A stretch of DNA of 21,987 nt from Verrucomicrobiota bacterium (GTDB lineage: Bacteria; Verrucomicrobiota; Verrucomicrobiia; Limisphaerales; SXQI01), in NCBI GenBank assembly GCA_008933045.1, contig WBXJ01000013.1, positions 1 to 21,987 of the forward strand, given 5' to 3'. Both the position numbers and the translations under genes were made by a program. The notes below the pieces were generated by a model, which was not told the DNA's origin, did no database searches, and worked only from the letters and a program-made list of their open reading frames with translations. Of this stretch, positions 15,501 to 21,987 are shown in pieces (position 1 is the stretch's first letter; every line of letters begins with the position of its first letter).

Positions 15501-15839
15501 TTAGCGGTTGAACGGCATCCAAGCGGGTTCCGCAGCGTGGGAAGCGCAAGGAGCATTGGTGGGAGCGTCTGGGGTCGCAGCGTTCGGTTGGACGAGGCTG
15601 TTGCTGAGGAGGTAGGCTTCGACTTCATCTCCACTGATATCAGGGAGCATCACACCCGCAATTTCAACGCAAGGACTGAGCATTTGACCGCTCTTCACAA
15701 TCATTTCCTGCCGCTGATTGGCGTCATTGATAATGTCACGGTCTTCGAAGGGGAGATCATATTTCCGCATGATAGCGCGGACACCCATGCTCCATCCACA
15801 GGAGGGTTTCAAATAAGCAATGATTTTCGGTTTAGTCAT
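15501..15839 (-). CDS. Glutaredoxin-like protein with CGWS active site and Pro/Ala tail
   Basis: A 112-residue small redox protein. KPKIIAYLKPSCGWSMGV (3-20) carries the active site CGWS, a single-Cys variant similar in form to the CGFS monothiol glutaredoxins. SPCVEIAGVMLPDISGDEVEAYL (about 55-77) corresponds to the cis-Pro loop and the GG-type segment, with an extra Cys after the Pro. The last 30 or so residues (LVQPNAATPDAPTNAP and on) form a Pro/Ala/Asn-rich tail beyond the normal domain. ATG 15839 is preferred over a TTG five codons upstream. It is in the same direction as the GH42-like gene, 79 bases after it. Monothiol family members often handle Fe-S clusters, but that is not shown here. 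Confidence 0.82.
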   Translation of the reverse strand: MTKPKIIAYLKPSCGWSMGVRAIMRKYDLPFEDRDIINDANQRQEMIVKSGQMLSPCVEIAGVMLPDISGDEVEAYLLSNSLVQPNAATPDAPTNAPCASHAAEPAWMPFNR

Positions 15840-15918
15840 AAAGCAACGGCTCAACTAGGGATTACATTGCCACAGTTCGACACCGGCGCAACCTCGATTG
15901 TGAGATTCTTCGAGGAAG

Positions 15919-18051
15919 TTATGGAACGTTTTCAAGATCTCCGAGTGCTTCCACTGATTCCACCTTCTCGTTTTGCGGGGGTGGTTGAGCATCAGTTTTC
16001 AAGGCCGCACGCTCATCCAGAACGAGCACTCCATGGGGAGGAAGATCATAATTCCCTGAAATAGTCTGACCTGTGAGAAAATCGTGCATGGGTTTGTAAA
16101 ACATCAGTCGAACCGAAGAATTCTGATGATTGAGAAGAAAATATATTTTCGTGCCGTCGCGCTCGCGCAAGCTTACCTCAATCGAGTCAGGAACCTTGAG
16201 CAGTGGAACCACGCCGCAAATCTGCCGTAACCAAGCCACCAGATCGTAATAAAAATATTGGTGACTCATCGTGCCAATGTAAATGGCACGGCCCAAACCG
16301 TAGGTGTTCATCGTGATCGCGGGTCGCCCGGCGTAAAAGTCTTTGGCGTAGGTCGCCAATACTTCACATTCTTTGGGCTCGATCAGATCGCACCATGTTT
16401 TAGCAGGGTGCAGGTGGCTCGTGGGGAAATTACCTTTAAAAGTGAGATGGTTTTCCTCACCAACTGGGAGTGGATCAAATTCTCGAACCTCCATACCAAA
16501 CAGATCCGTGAGGTTATTCGGAAAACCAGTATCAGGAACAATATGGTGCTCATCCACCAGTCCTGTGTTGCAAGTAGCAACGAGCGTGCCTCCATTTTGC
16601 ACATACAATTTGAGAAGATCCGCCTCACCCGACGCTAGCATGTGCAGCGAAGGAGCGAACACGATTTTGTATTTTGAAAGATCCTCGGTAGGTCGGGCAA
16701 AATCGACGGGGATATTGCGATCATGCAACGCGCTGTGGAACATCTGCAGGTGTTCGCGATACACGAAATGTTTGTTGGGTTGGCGGGGAAGTTTGAGGCT
16801 CCAAGCATTTTCGTGACTGTACAAAATACATGTTTCGGCGGAGACACGAGTGCCCTGAATCGCCGGCGCGAGAAGTTTCATTTCCTCGCCGATTTGTTTA
16901 ATCTCTTGAAACGCTCGATTATCACCGCGACCGTCGTGTGTTAACACTCCACCATAAAACTGCTCTGAACCAATGCGAGGTTGACGCCAAAGGAAATAAA
17001 GAATCCCACTCGCTCCGCGTGAAATTGATTGATAAGTAAACAATCGAACCACTCCGGGGCGCACCAATGAATTGACCTCCTGCCAGTTCACGTGCCCAGC
17101 CTTTTGCTCAATCACCCAAAACCCAGCGTCACCATCAGGCGTGGTGATGTTCTGTTTCTTGAGCGAACGCAACATATCGATTTCGCACGCATTTTCAGCG
17201 CATCGGGATTTGATCGTAGCGTTACTGTCCACCGAAACAAAATCCAACACATCAGCCATATCAAAATGATCAAAATGTCGGGTTAGTGCTCGAAGGTTCG
17301 TCGTAACAGGAATGCTTGGTGTCAGTTCGCGTAAAATTGCTGCTTGGCACCGAATGTAAGCGACGCAAGTATCGCTCGAAAACCTCATCCAATCCAGCAC
17401 CAGTGCGGGATTATGCACCGTCGGTGCGTTCATCGGCATGGGAACGTGATCCCAATCCGTTACCACTTGGCTCCAAAACCGGCTCCCCATCGCATCGTTC
17501 ATTCGATCGATCGTTTCGTATTTAGCCTGCAACCAAGCATGCCAGTCGCGCCGAGTCTCAGGGTTAAAGGAGAATTCCGTACGATGCCCACCGATGCCGT
17601 TGTCCAACTGCCACGCAATCAGTTGCGGATGATCCCCAAGTGCTGCAGCCTGCGCGCGGATAATTTTGCCGGTATAATCCCAGTAAATATCACTATTACG
17701 ACAATACGCATGGCGAGTGCCCTCGTGAAACCGAAGTCCGCACTCATCTATCGGCAAGATCTCGGGGTGATTCTTAGCCAACCACAATGGAGGGGCCGCA
17801 GTTGGCGTCCCAAGGACAACCTTGATCCCAAACTGCTGCATCACATCCATTGCCCGTCGGAGCCAGGCAAAATCAAACTTTCCTTCCTCGGGTTCAACCA
17901 AGCCCCAAGAAAATTCACCCATCCGAACGACATTCAGACCTGCGCCAACCATCAATTCGGCGTCTTTCTTCCAACGCGACTCAGGTTCATCACGAGTTCC
18001 TGCGAGTGGAAAGACCCAGTGTTCAGGATGATAATCAACACCGAAATACAT
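15919..18051 (-). CDS. GH42-like beta-galactosidase homologue lacking the acid/base Glu
   Basis: A 710-residue protein with the GH42 layout. The TIM barrel (about 1-390) starts MYFGVDYHPEHW and has LNVVRMGEFSWGLVEPEEG (39-57), VVLGTPTAAPPLWLAKNHPE (78-97), HAYCRNSDIYWD (114-125) and GFWVIEQKAGHVNW (310-323, nucleophile Glu315). A trimerisation-type domain (about 395-620) follows, with a beta C-terminal domain and a Pro/Gln/Glu-rich tail. The acid/base segment, normally ending Asp-Asn-Glu, reads WQLDNGIGG (148-155). The catalytic Glu is Gly152 (codon GGC, two base changes from any Glu codon). The sugar-binding His in EQFHG is Tyr366 (EQFYGG). Glu159 lies seven residues on in HRTEFSF. No signal peptide is seen, so it is cytoplasmic. 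It may be a GH42 subgroup with a relocated acid, a different substrate, or a non-hydrolytic protein. Confidence 0.88.
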   Translation of the reverse strand: MYFGVDYHPEHWVFPLAGTRDEPESRWKKDAELMVGAGLNVVRMGEFSWGLVEPEEGKFDFAWLRRAMDVMQQFGIKVVLGTPTAAPPLWLAKNHPEILPIDECGLRFHEGTRHAYCRNSDIYWDYTGKIIRAQAAALGDHPQLIAWQLDNGIGGHRTEFSFNPETRRDWHAWLQAKYETIDRMNDAMGSRFWSQVVTDWDHVPMPMNAPTVHNPALVLDWMRFSSDTCVAYIRCQAAILRELTPSIPVTTNLRALTRHFDHFDMADVLDFVSVDSNATIKSRCAENACEIDMLRSLKKQNITTPDGDAGFWVIEQKAGHVNWQEVNSLVRPGVVRLFTYQSISRGASGILYFLWRQPRIGSEQFYGGVLTHDGRGDNRAFQEIKQIGEEMKLLAPAIQGTRVSAETCILYSHENAWSLKLPRQPNKHFVYREHLQMFHSALHDRNIPVDFARPTEDLSKYKIVFAPSLHMLASGEADLLKLYVQNGGTLVATCNTGLVDEHHIVPDTGFPNNLTDLFGMEVREFDPLPVGEENHLTFKGNFPTSHLHPAKTWCDLIEPKECEVLATYAKDFYAGRPAITMNTYGLGRAIYIGTMSHQYFYYDLVAWLRQICGVVPLLKVPDSIEVSLRERDGTKIYFLLNHQNSSVRLMFYKPMHDFLTGQTISGNYDLPPHGVLVLDERAALKTDAQPPPQNEKVESVEALGDLENVP

Positions 18052-18066
18052 AAGCTAAAAGGGTTA

Positions 18067-18513
18067 TTAAAAAAAATAATCCAGAATAAAACCGAAAGCA
18101 ACCGCCAAGTCAACAATTGCAGCAAAATCATCTCCATTTTTAGGTTTATATCCTGGCATTGCGCTGATCGCTTTCGCTGTCTTCTTTATCCAATGTCCCT
18201 CGTTCAAGTGACCGATCCGAGCTACTAGATGGTTAGCGCCGCGGTCGGAGCGCGCCAGAAGTTTTTCCAGCACCTTGAGGCGGTGACTGCTTACTAGTTT
18301 TTCGAAGATTGGGAGCGGTTCATGAATTTCATGATGCGGGACCAGGAAGTTGGTCGCTACGCCGCGCGAAAAAGCTAAGACCGGCTTGTCCGAACGCAAA
18401 CACGCCGCCCACTCCACTCCATTCAACAATCCGTCACAATAAGAATTGCTGAAGAAAAAAGGTTGCCGGCGGCGATTATTTGATGCTATGTCAACGGAGT
18501 AGAAACTGAACAT
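18067..18513 (-). CDS. Hypothetical protein upstream of the GH42-like gene (uncertain)
   Basis: A 148-residue open frame ending 15 bases before the GH42-like start. I do not recognise a family. It has a basic N-terminus (NNRRRQPFFF), a mixed middle part with IHEPLPIFEKLVSSHRLKVL and KLLARSDRGANHLVARIGHL (helical in look), and a hydrophobic end (VDLAVAFGFILDYFF). No complete domain, metal site or signal peptide is evident. For it: it fills the only stretch over 400 bases otherwise without a gene on this strand, and the codon pattern is not obviously random. Against it: its ATG lies only 8 bases from the start of the divergent small protein, leaving no room for two promoters, and it may start further in. 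Could be a pseudogene fragment or non-coding. Confidence 0.38.
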   Translation of the reverse strand: MFSFYSVDIASNNRRRQPFFFSNSYCDGLLNGVEWAACLRSDKPVLAFSRGVATNFLVPHHEIHEPLPIFEKLVSSHRLKVLEKLLARSDRGANHLVARIGHLNEGHWIKKTAKAISAMPGYKPKNGDDFAAIVDLAVAFGFILDYFF

Positions 18514-18521
18514 TTTTGTTT

Positions 18522-18728
18522 ATGGTCTCCGAACACCAGAGCGGTAATGAACTAGTCAAGAATTCTTCCCTTTACCGCGAGTACCTTGCTGAGCGCGAGG
18601 AGATACTCCGGCATAAATGGATTGAGTCTGAGAAATCCGGTCGTGATATCGGTTTCGAGCAAGCATTGACAGATTGGATTGTCAAACATCGGACGCAATG
18701 GCGCGAGGCTCGCAAAGCGAATCAGTAA
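18522..18728 (+). CDS. Small charged protein upstream of pyrR
   Basis: A 68-residue protein, very rich in charged residues, without Cys. The core SLYREYLAEREEILRHKW, then IESEKSGRDIGFEQALTDW and IVKHRTQWREARK, reads as two or three amphipathic helices with regularly spaced aromatic residues (Tyr, Trp, Trp, Trp), the look of a real conserved small protein rather than a random frame. I do not know its function. The ATG at 18522 is used; the TTG two codons earlier is less likely. It ends 59 bases before pyrR with no terminator between, so it may be co-transcribed with pyrR-pyrB. Confidence 0.6.
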   Translation: MVSEHQSGNELVKNSSLYREYLAEREEILRHKWIESEKSGRDIGFEQALTDWIVKHRTQWREARKANQ

Positions 18729-18787
18729 TTCAAGGGGTTCATTCCATATCTGGCGAAACAACATCCTTAAAAGCTTCTAGCATTCTC

Positions 18788-19321
18788 ATGTCTTCCTCCA
18801 AATTGATTCTGAACGACAGCGAGATTCATCGAGCAATGGTTCGGATCGCCCACGAGGTGGCGGAGCGTAATGAACAAAGCTCCGAAGTAATCTTGGTTGG
18901 AATTCAAAAAGGCGGCGTACACCTAGCGGAACGTTTGGCTGGTTTTTTAGTGGAAATCTGGGGTCACCCCGTGCCTGTAGGTTCGCTCGATGTGACAATG
19001 CACCGCGATGATCTCGGTGTGCATCTGACGCCTGAGATGCATCCCACCACTCTGCCTTGCGATATCACGGGGAAGACGGTCGTTTTGGTAGATGATGTGT
19101 TTTATAGCGGACGGACAACCCGAGCGGCGATGGATGCTCTCAATGATTTTGGTCGGCCGAGGGCGATTCAACTCGCTGTTTTGGTGGATCGCGAGCAACG
19201 TGAGCTTCCGATCATAGCGGATTATATTGGCAAAACCGTTCCTACCAGCCATAAAGAGAGAGTGGATGTCCGTCTGGCCGAACACGCCGGTGAGGACTCC
19301 GTGCATCTGACATCGTTGTGA
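18788..19321 (+). CDS. pyrR: PyrR: pyrimidine operon regulator/uracil phosphoribosyltransferase
   Basis: A 177-residue protein of the phosphoribosyltransferase family, normal length for PyrR. The PRPP-binding loop TVVLVDDVFYSGRTTRAAMDAL (97-118) and the upstream IQKGGVHLAERL (39-50) and DVTMHRDDLG (68-77) are all typical of PyrR rather than of the Upp family. PyrR senses UMP/UTP and regulates pyr genes by binding mRNA in Gram-positives; it can also make UMP from uracil and PRPP. ATG 18788 is used; the frame is open earlier but the extension overlaps the small protein gene. The stop TGA overlaps the pyrB start as GTGA. I see no PyrR-type antiterminator or terminator loop in the 59 bases upstream. 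Confidence 0.95.
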   Translation: MSSSKLILNDSEIHRAMVRIAHEVAERNEQSSEVILVGIQKGGVHLAERLAGFLVEIWGHPVPVGSLDVTMHRDDLGVHLTPEMHPTTLPCDITGKTVVLVDDVFYSGRTTRAAMDALNDFGRPRAIQLAVLVDREQRELPIIADYIGKTVPTSHKERVDVRLAEHAGEDSVHLTSL

Positions 19322-20292
19322 GTTGGAATCGTAAACACCTTCTCGATATTCAGTCGATGAGTGCCGATGAAATCAGCACCGTTTTGGATACGGCTGCGGC
19401 TTTCAAAGCTGTGGGAGCCCGTGCGATCAAGAAAGTTCCAGCTCTGCGCGGCAAGACGGTGATCAATTTATTTGTCGAACCTTCTACAAGGACGCGCATT
19501 TCTTTCGAACTCGCCGCGCAACGCCTGACCGCTGATGTCATTAATTTTACGGCAGAAGCTTCATCGCTCAAGAAAGGTGAAACGCTGAGGGATACGGCCC
19601 GCAATCTTGAAGCGCTGAATGCGGATATTATCATCCTTCGCCACGGGGCAGCAGGCGCTCCTCATTTTCTGTCTCAGTTTTTGAACGCGAGTGTCGTCAA
19701 CGCAGGTGATGGAGCGCATGAACATCCAACCCAAGGACTGCTTGATGTTTATACCATTCGCGATAAAAAAGGCCGCGTTGCTGGGTTAAACGTAACGATC
19801 CTAGGCGACATTCTCTACAGCCGCGTTGCTCGTTCCAATATTTGGGCACTGCTCAAACTGGGCGCAAATGTGACGCTTTGCGGGCCATCCACTTTGGTGC
19901 CTCGGGTTTTTGAGCAAATGGGATGTAAGGTGACCTACGATATTCAGGAGGCCATCGAAAACGCCGACGTCATCAATTTGTTGCGGATCCAGCACGAACG
20001 ACAACGGCAAACGATGTTCCCGAGCATTGGCGAGTACACGAGTCTGTTCGGATTAACCAAAGCTCGATTAGGGATGACCCAACCCGGTGTGTTGATCATG
20101 CATCCTGGGCCAATCAATCGAGGGGTTGAAATAGATAGCGAGATTGCTGACTCGAACCAATCAGTGATTTTAGAGCAGGTCACAAACGGGCTTGCGGTGC
20201 GGATGGCCGTTTTGTATCTGGTCAATGGTGGCAAAGGCACCTCTGAGATTATGGGGACTGTTGGCGGATCGAAATCACGGCTCACGCCTTGA
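19318..20292 (+). CDS. pyrB: Aspartate carbamoyltransferase catalytic subunit
   Basis: A 324-residue enzyme joining carbamoyl phosphate to aspartate, the committed step of pyrimidine synthesis. The carbamoyl-phosphate site VEPSTRTRISFELAAQRL (53-70), SSLKKGETLRDT (82-93, catalytic Lys), DGAHEHPTQGLLDVY (about 131-145) and the aspartate-domain MHPGPINRGVEI (about 261-272) are all intact. Initiation is at a GTG inside GTGA, four bases overlapping pyrR, so the two are likely translationally coupled. No regulatory chain gene pyrI follows. The last 11 bases overlap the convergent Gfo/Idh/MocA gene. PyrC, its usual neighbour in such operons, is instead at 2656. Confidence 0.97.
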   Translation: MSWNRKHLLDIQSMSADEISTVLDTAAAFKAVGARAIKKVPALRGKTVINLFVEPSTRTRISFELAAQRLTADVINFTAEASSLKKGETLRDTARNLEALNADIIILRHGAAGAPHFLSQFLNASVVNAGDGAHEHPTQGLLDVYTIRDKKGRVAGLNVTILGDILYSRVARSNIWALLKLGANVTLCGPSTLVPRVFEQMGCKVTYDIQEAIENADVINLLRIQHERQRQTMFPSIGEYTSLFGLTKARLGMTQPGVLIMHPGPINRGVEIDSEIADSNQSVILEQVTNGLAVRMAVLYLVNGGKGTSEIMGTVGGSKSRLTP

Positions 20293-21364
20293 TTTCAGAA
20301 ATTGAGATCGACCGTTTTTCAGCGACGCTTTTGTAGGCTGCTTCGACGAGTGCCATCGTCTCCAAATTATCTCGACCGCTGAGTGTGGGTGGCGTGCCCT
20401 TTTCTAAGGCGATCAGAAGATCACCCATCGTGCCAGCAAACGCGTCCGGAAACCAGCTTTCGGGCCAACGAGGTTCATTAAAACTAGACTCTCCTCGTTT
20501 TGACCAACGCAATGTAGAAAGCGACGTGTAAGGGTTTTTGCACCAACCTAGATCGCCCATCGCAAGCCCTTCGGTGCCTTCGATTCTCCAGTTGATCCGA
20601 ATGTCCGCCGGACAACCTTCCTTGGCAGGGCCGGTCCAAGTGTCATCAATGCTCATCGCGCGAAATCCATTCGCGTATTCGAGGATATAGGCGCAGATAC
20701 CGTCTTGGTGTGGGAATGGGGTACGAGGATCCGTGCGAACACTGCAAAAGATTCGTTCTGGATTACCGAACCAATGGCGAAAGGTGTCCAGATGGTGGAT
20801 GGACATGATACGCAGAGTTACCCACCCGAGCTGAGATTGCCAGGGCATCCAATGCGGAATAGCTCGCATATCGATGGTCGCGATCACTGGTTCCCCGAGG
20901 GCACCTGATTCCAGGAGTTTTTTCGCCGCCCAAACCGAGGGATCGAAACGCATGTTCTGGTTGACCGCAAGAACGATGCCCGCTTTTTCGCAGGCGTTGA
21001 CGAGGGTCACCGCTTGGGCATAGTTAATTCCCAGCGGTTTTTGGGCCAGAATGCCCTTGAGAGTGCCGCGTTCGCACGCCGCCAAGATCACACCAGCCTG
21101 CGCATCGGGTGGAACAGCCACATCCAAAACCTCGATCTGAGGATCGTCTAGGAGCGCCTCGGTGGAGGGGTAAACATGGGGAATTTGATGTTTGTTTGCG
21201 ACTTCCTCCGCTCGAGATTGAGTACGCGAGGCGATGGCCACTGGGTTGAAACCAGCTTTTCGATAGGCGACCAAATGGCAATCATTGACAATGAAACCGC
21301 TACCAATCACGCCAATGCGGAAATCACGCCGTTGAGGCTGGTTTGGAGTGTAGTTCAGGTTCAT
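20282..21364 (-). CDS. Gfo/Idh/MocA-family oxidoreductase
   Basis: A 360-residue NAD(P)-dependent sugar or cyclitol dehydrogenase-like protein. The Rossmann domain (about 14-130) starts FRIGVIGSGFIVNDCHLVAY and has VAVPPDAQAGVILAACERG. The catalytic segment, normally Glu-Lys-Pro, reads LAQKPLG (Gln108, Lys109, Pro110), keeping the Lys. The C-terminal substrate domain has IMSIHHLDTFRHWFGNPE and ends with LETMALVEAAYKS, as usual. ATG 21364 is chosen because it overlaps the stop of the upstream PQQ gene as ATGA and begins right before the Rossmann fold; the frame is open 28 codons further up. No signal peptide is visible. Substrate cannot be predicted. Its 3' end overlaps pyrB, convergent, by 11 bases. 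Confidence 0.93.
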   Translation of the reverse strand: MNLNYTPNQPQRRDFRIGVIGSGFIVNDCHLVAYRKAGFNPVAIASRTQSRAEEVANKHQIPHVYPSTEALLDDPQIEVLDVAVPPDAQAGVILAACERGTLKGILAQKPLGINYAQAVTLVNACEKAGIVLAVNQNMRFDPSVWAAKKLLESGALGEPVIATIDMRAIPHWMPWQSQLGWVTLRIMSIHHLDTFRHWFGNPERIFCSVRTDPRTPFPHQDGICAYILEYANGFRAMSIDDTWTGPAKEGCPADIRINWRIEGTEGLAMGDLGWCKNPYTSLSTLRWSKRGESSFNEPRWPESWFPDAFAGTMGDLLIALEKGTPPTLSGRDNLETMALVEAAYKSVAEKRSISISEIKA

Positions 21365-21987
21365 GTGCGAAGAGGCAATTTGTAGCAAATGGCCTCGCGA
21401 TGATTCCGCAGAATGACATAAGGCCCTGCGACGGCGGGTGGATTCCAAGTTTTGTCATCGAGCACTTTCATTCGAGCGAGTTCCTTGAGTGCGACAGGAT
21501 TGGGTTCTACCAAAGCCAGTTCGCCGGTCTCGGTTGTCAAGAGAAGCAGGTCATTGACCAGCAACATTTGCGCGTGGCCATAACGACCATCCTTCCATTG
21601 AGATTGGCCATTCTCAGGATTGATACAGGTGAGAATTCCATCATCGAGACCGTAGATAAAACCCTGCCAGGTAATGATGTTTCCGAACTTTGATTTGAGC
21701 CGAATAGATTTCCAAATCAGCTTCGGTAGGAATTGCGCGTTTGTTTGTGTGATCTCGATTAACTCCGACCCAGCACCGTATCCGGAGGTTAATAGCACCT
21801 GATTCGTGTGGACGAGGAGGGGTAGAGTGATTTTTGGATACCGAGATTTCCAAGGATAACTCCAGAGCACTTTACCATCCACGGGATCATGAGCAGCGAC
21901 GCCGGGATTGTTAAAAATTAGGATCTGGGGCTGGCGTGCAATGTTCAGGAGCGTTGGAGAACTGTAGCTCGCACCATCATCGCCACC
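21361..21987 (-). CDS. PQQ-like beta-propeller repeat protein (5' end cut by window)
   Basis: The reverse strand is open from the window end, giving the last 208 residues of a larger protein. Several WD/PQQ-type blades are seen: AAHDPVDGKVLWSYPWKS, then IITWQGFIYGLDDGILTCIN with PENGQSQWKDGRYG, and LLTTETGELALVEPNP. The last shows the pattern G-x-L-x-x-x-D/E-x-x-x-G-x-x-x-W that marks PQQ-binding-like repeats. Such proteins in this group are usually exported and annotated as outer membrane or PQQ-binding-like propellers; the start and any signal peptide are outside the window. Its stop overlaps the Gfo/Idh/MocA start as ATGA. A GTG at 21882 lies inside the propeller and is not the true start. 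Confidence 0.88.
   Translation of the reverse strand, partial: GGDDGASYSSPTLLNIARQPQILIFNNPGVAAHDPVDGKVLWSYPWKSRYPKITLPLLVHTNQVLLTSGYGAGSELIEITQTNAQFLPKLIWKSIRLKSKFGNIITWQGFIYGLDDGILTCINPENGQSQWKDGRYGHAQMLLVNDLLLLTTETGELALVEPNPVALKELARMKVLDDKTWNPPAVAGPYVILRNHREAICYKLPLRT

Noticed and set aside
15537..16064. A 175-codon plus-strand frame opposite the glutaredoxin and the GH42 C-terminus
   Set aside because: Covers two genes and their gap in antisense, with no recognisable features.
17344..18228. A 294-codon plus-strand frame opposite the GH42-like gene
   Set aside because: It is antisense to the conserved GH42 start and its composition (many Arg, Ser, Pro, no motif) is that of a shadow frame.
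18729..18787. Searched for a PyrR-type attenuator or riboswitch upstream of pyrR
   Set aside because: No terminator stem or T-run is visible in this gap, and the sequence is short.
1..21987. CRISPR arrays, transposases, phage genes or toxin-antitoxin pairs
   Set aside because: No repeat-spacer pattern, terminal inverted repeats, recombinase motifs or toxin-antitoxin-like small gene pairs were seen.

Overview
This window looks like a compact stretch of bacterial chromosome from the Planctomycetota/Verrucomicrobiota group, and I favour Verrucomicrobiota. The main evidence is the adjacent pair of a PSCyt1/PSCyt2/PSD1-type secreted cytochrome (9936-12938) and a Tat-exported DUF1501 protein (13018-14424), a combination that is abundant in those phyla. 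The GH42-like, Gfo/Idh/MocA, PQQ-propeller and exported thioredoxin-like genes fit the same picture. I see no phage, insertion sequence, CRISPR array or defence cassette. The region is mostly housekeeping genes mixed with carbohydrate-related accessory genes.

Layout, left to right. (1) 1-2411: a FucU/RbsD-type sugar mutarotase (cut by the window start), an exported endonuclease/exonuclease/phosphatase-fold protein, and a divergent NagB-like sugar-phosphate isomerase/deaminase. (2) 2447-5861: a tRNA-Gly(TCC) with its own promoter, dihydroorotase (pyrC), an exported thioredoxin-like protein with a strong terminator, and carbamoyl-phosphate synthase small subunit (carA). (3) 5986-9779: a membrane-anchored FHA protein, hemB, a DUF4230 protein, an aroE homologue and elongation factor P. 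(4) 9936-14424: the cytochrome/DUF1501 pair. (5) 14457-15839: a clear RNase P RNA gene with promoter, an Lrp/AsnC-type regulator and a CGWS glutaredoxin. (6) 15919-18513: a GH42-like glycosidase and an unrecognised ORF. (7) 18522-20292: a small protein, then overlapping pyrR-pyrB. (8) 20282-21987: a Gfo/Idh/MocA oxidoreductase translationally overlapping a PQQ-propeller protein that is cut by the window end.

Functionally, carA, pyrB and pyrC supply the first three steps of de novo pyrimidine synthesis, with PyrR as a likely regulator, but they sit in separate blocks about 14 kb apart. hemB and aroE are single genes of haem and aromatic amino-acid synthesis. The sugar genes (FucU, NagB-like, GH42, Gfo/Idh, PQQ) suggest a polysaccharide-degrading lifestyle.

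The most interesting signals are family members with changed key residues. The GH42 protein has Gly where the catalytic acid/base Glu should be. EF-P has Asn where the modified Lys or Arg should be. The AroE homologue lacks the shikimate-binding serines. The NagB-like protein has a rearranged catalytic loop. In addition, almost no gene has a Shine-Dalgarno sequence at normal spacing. I did not find a convincing entirely new multi-gene system.
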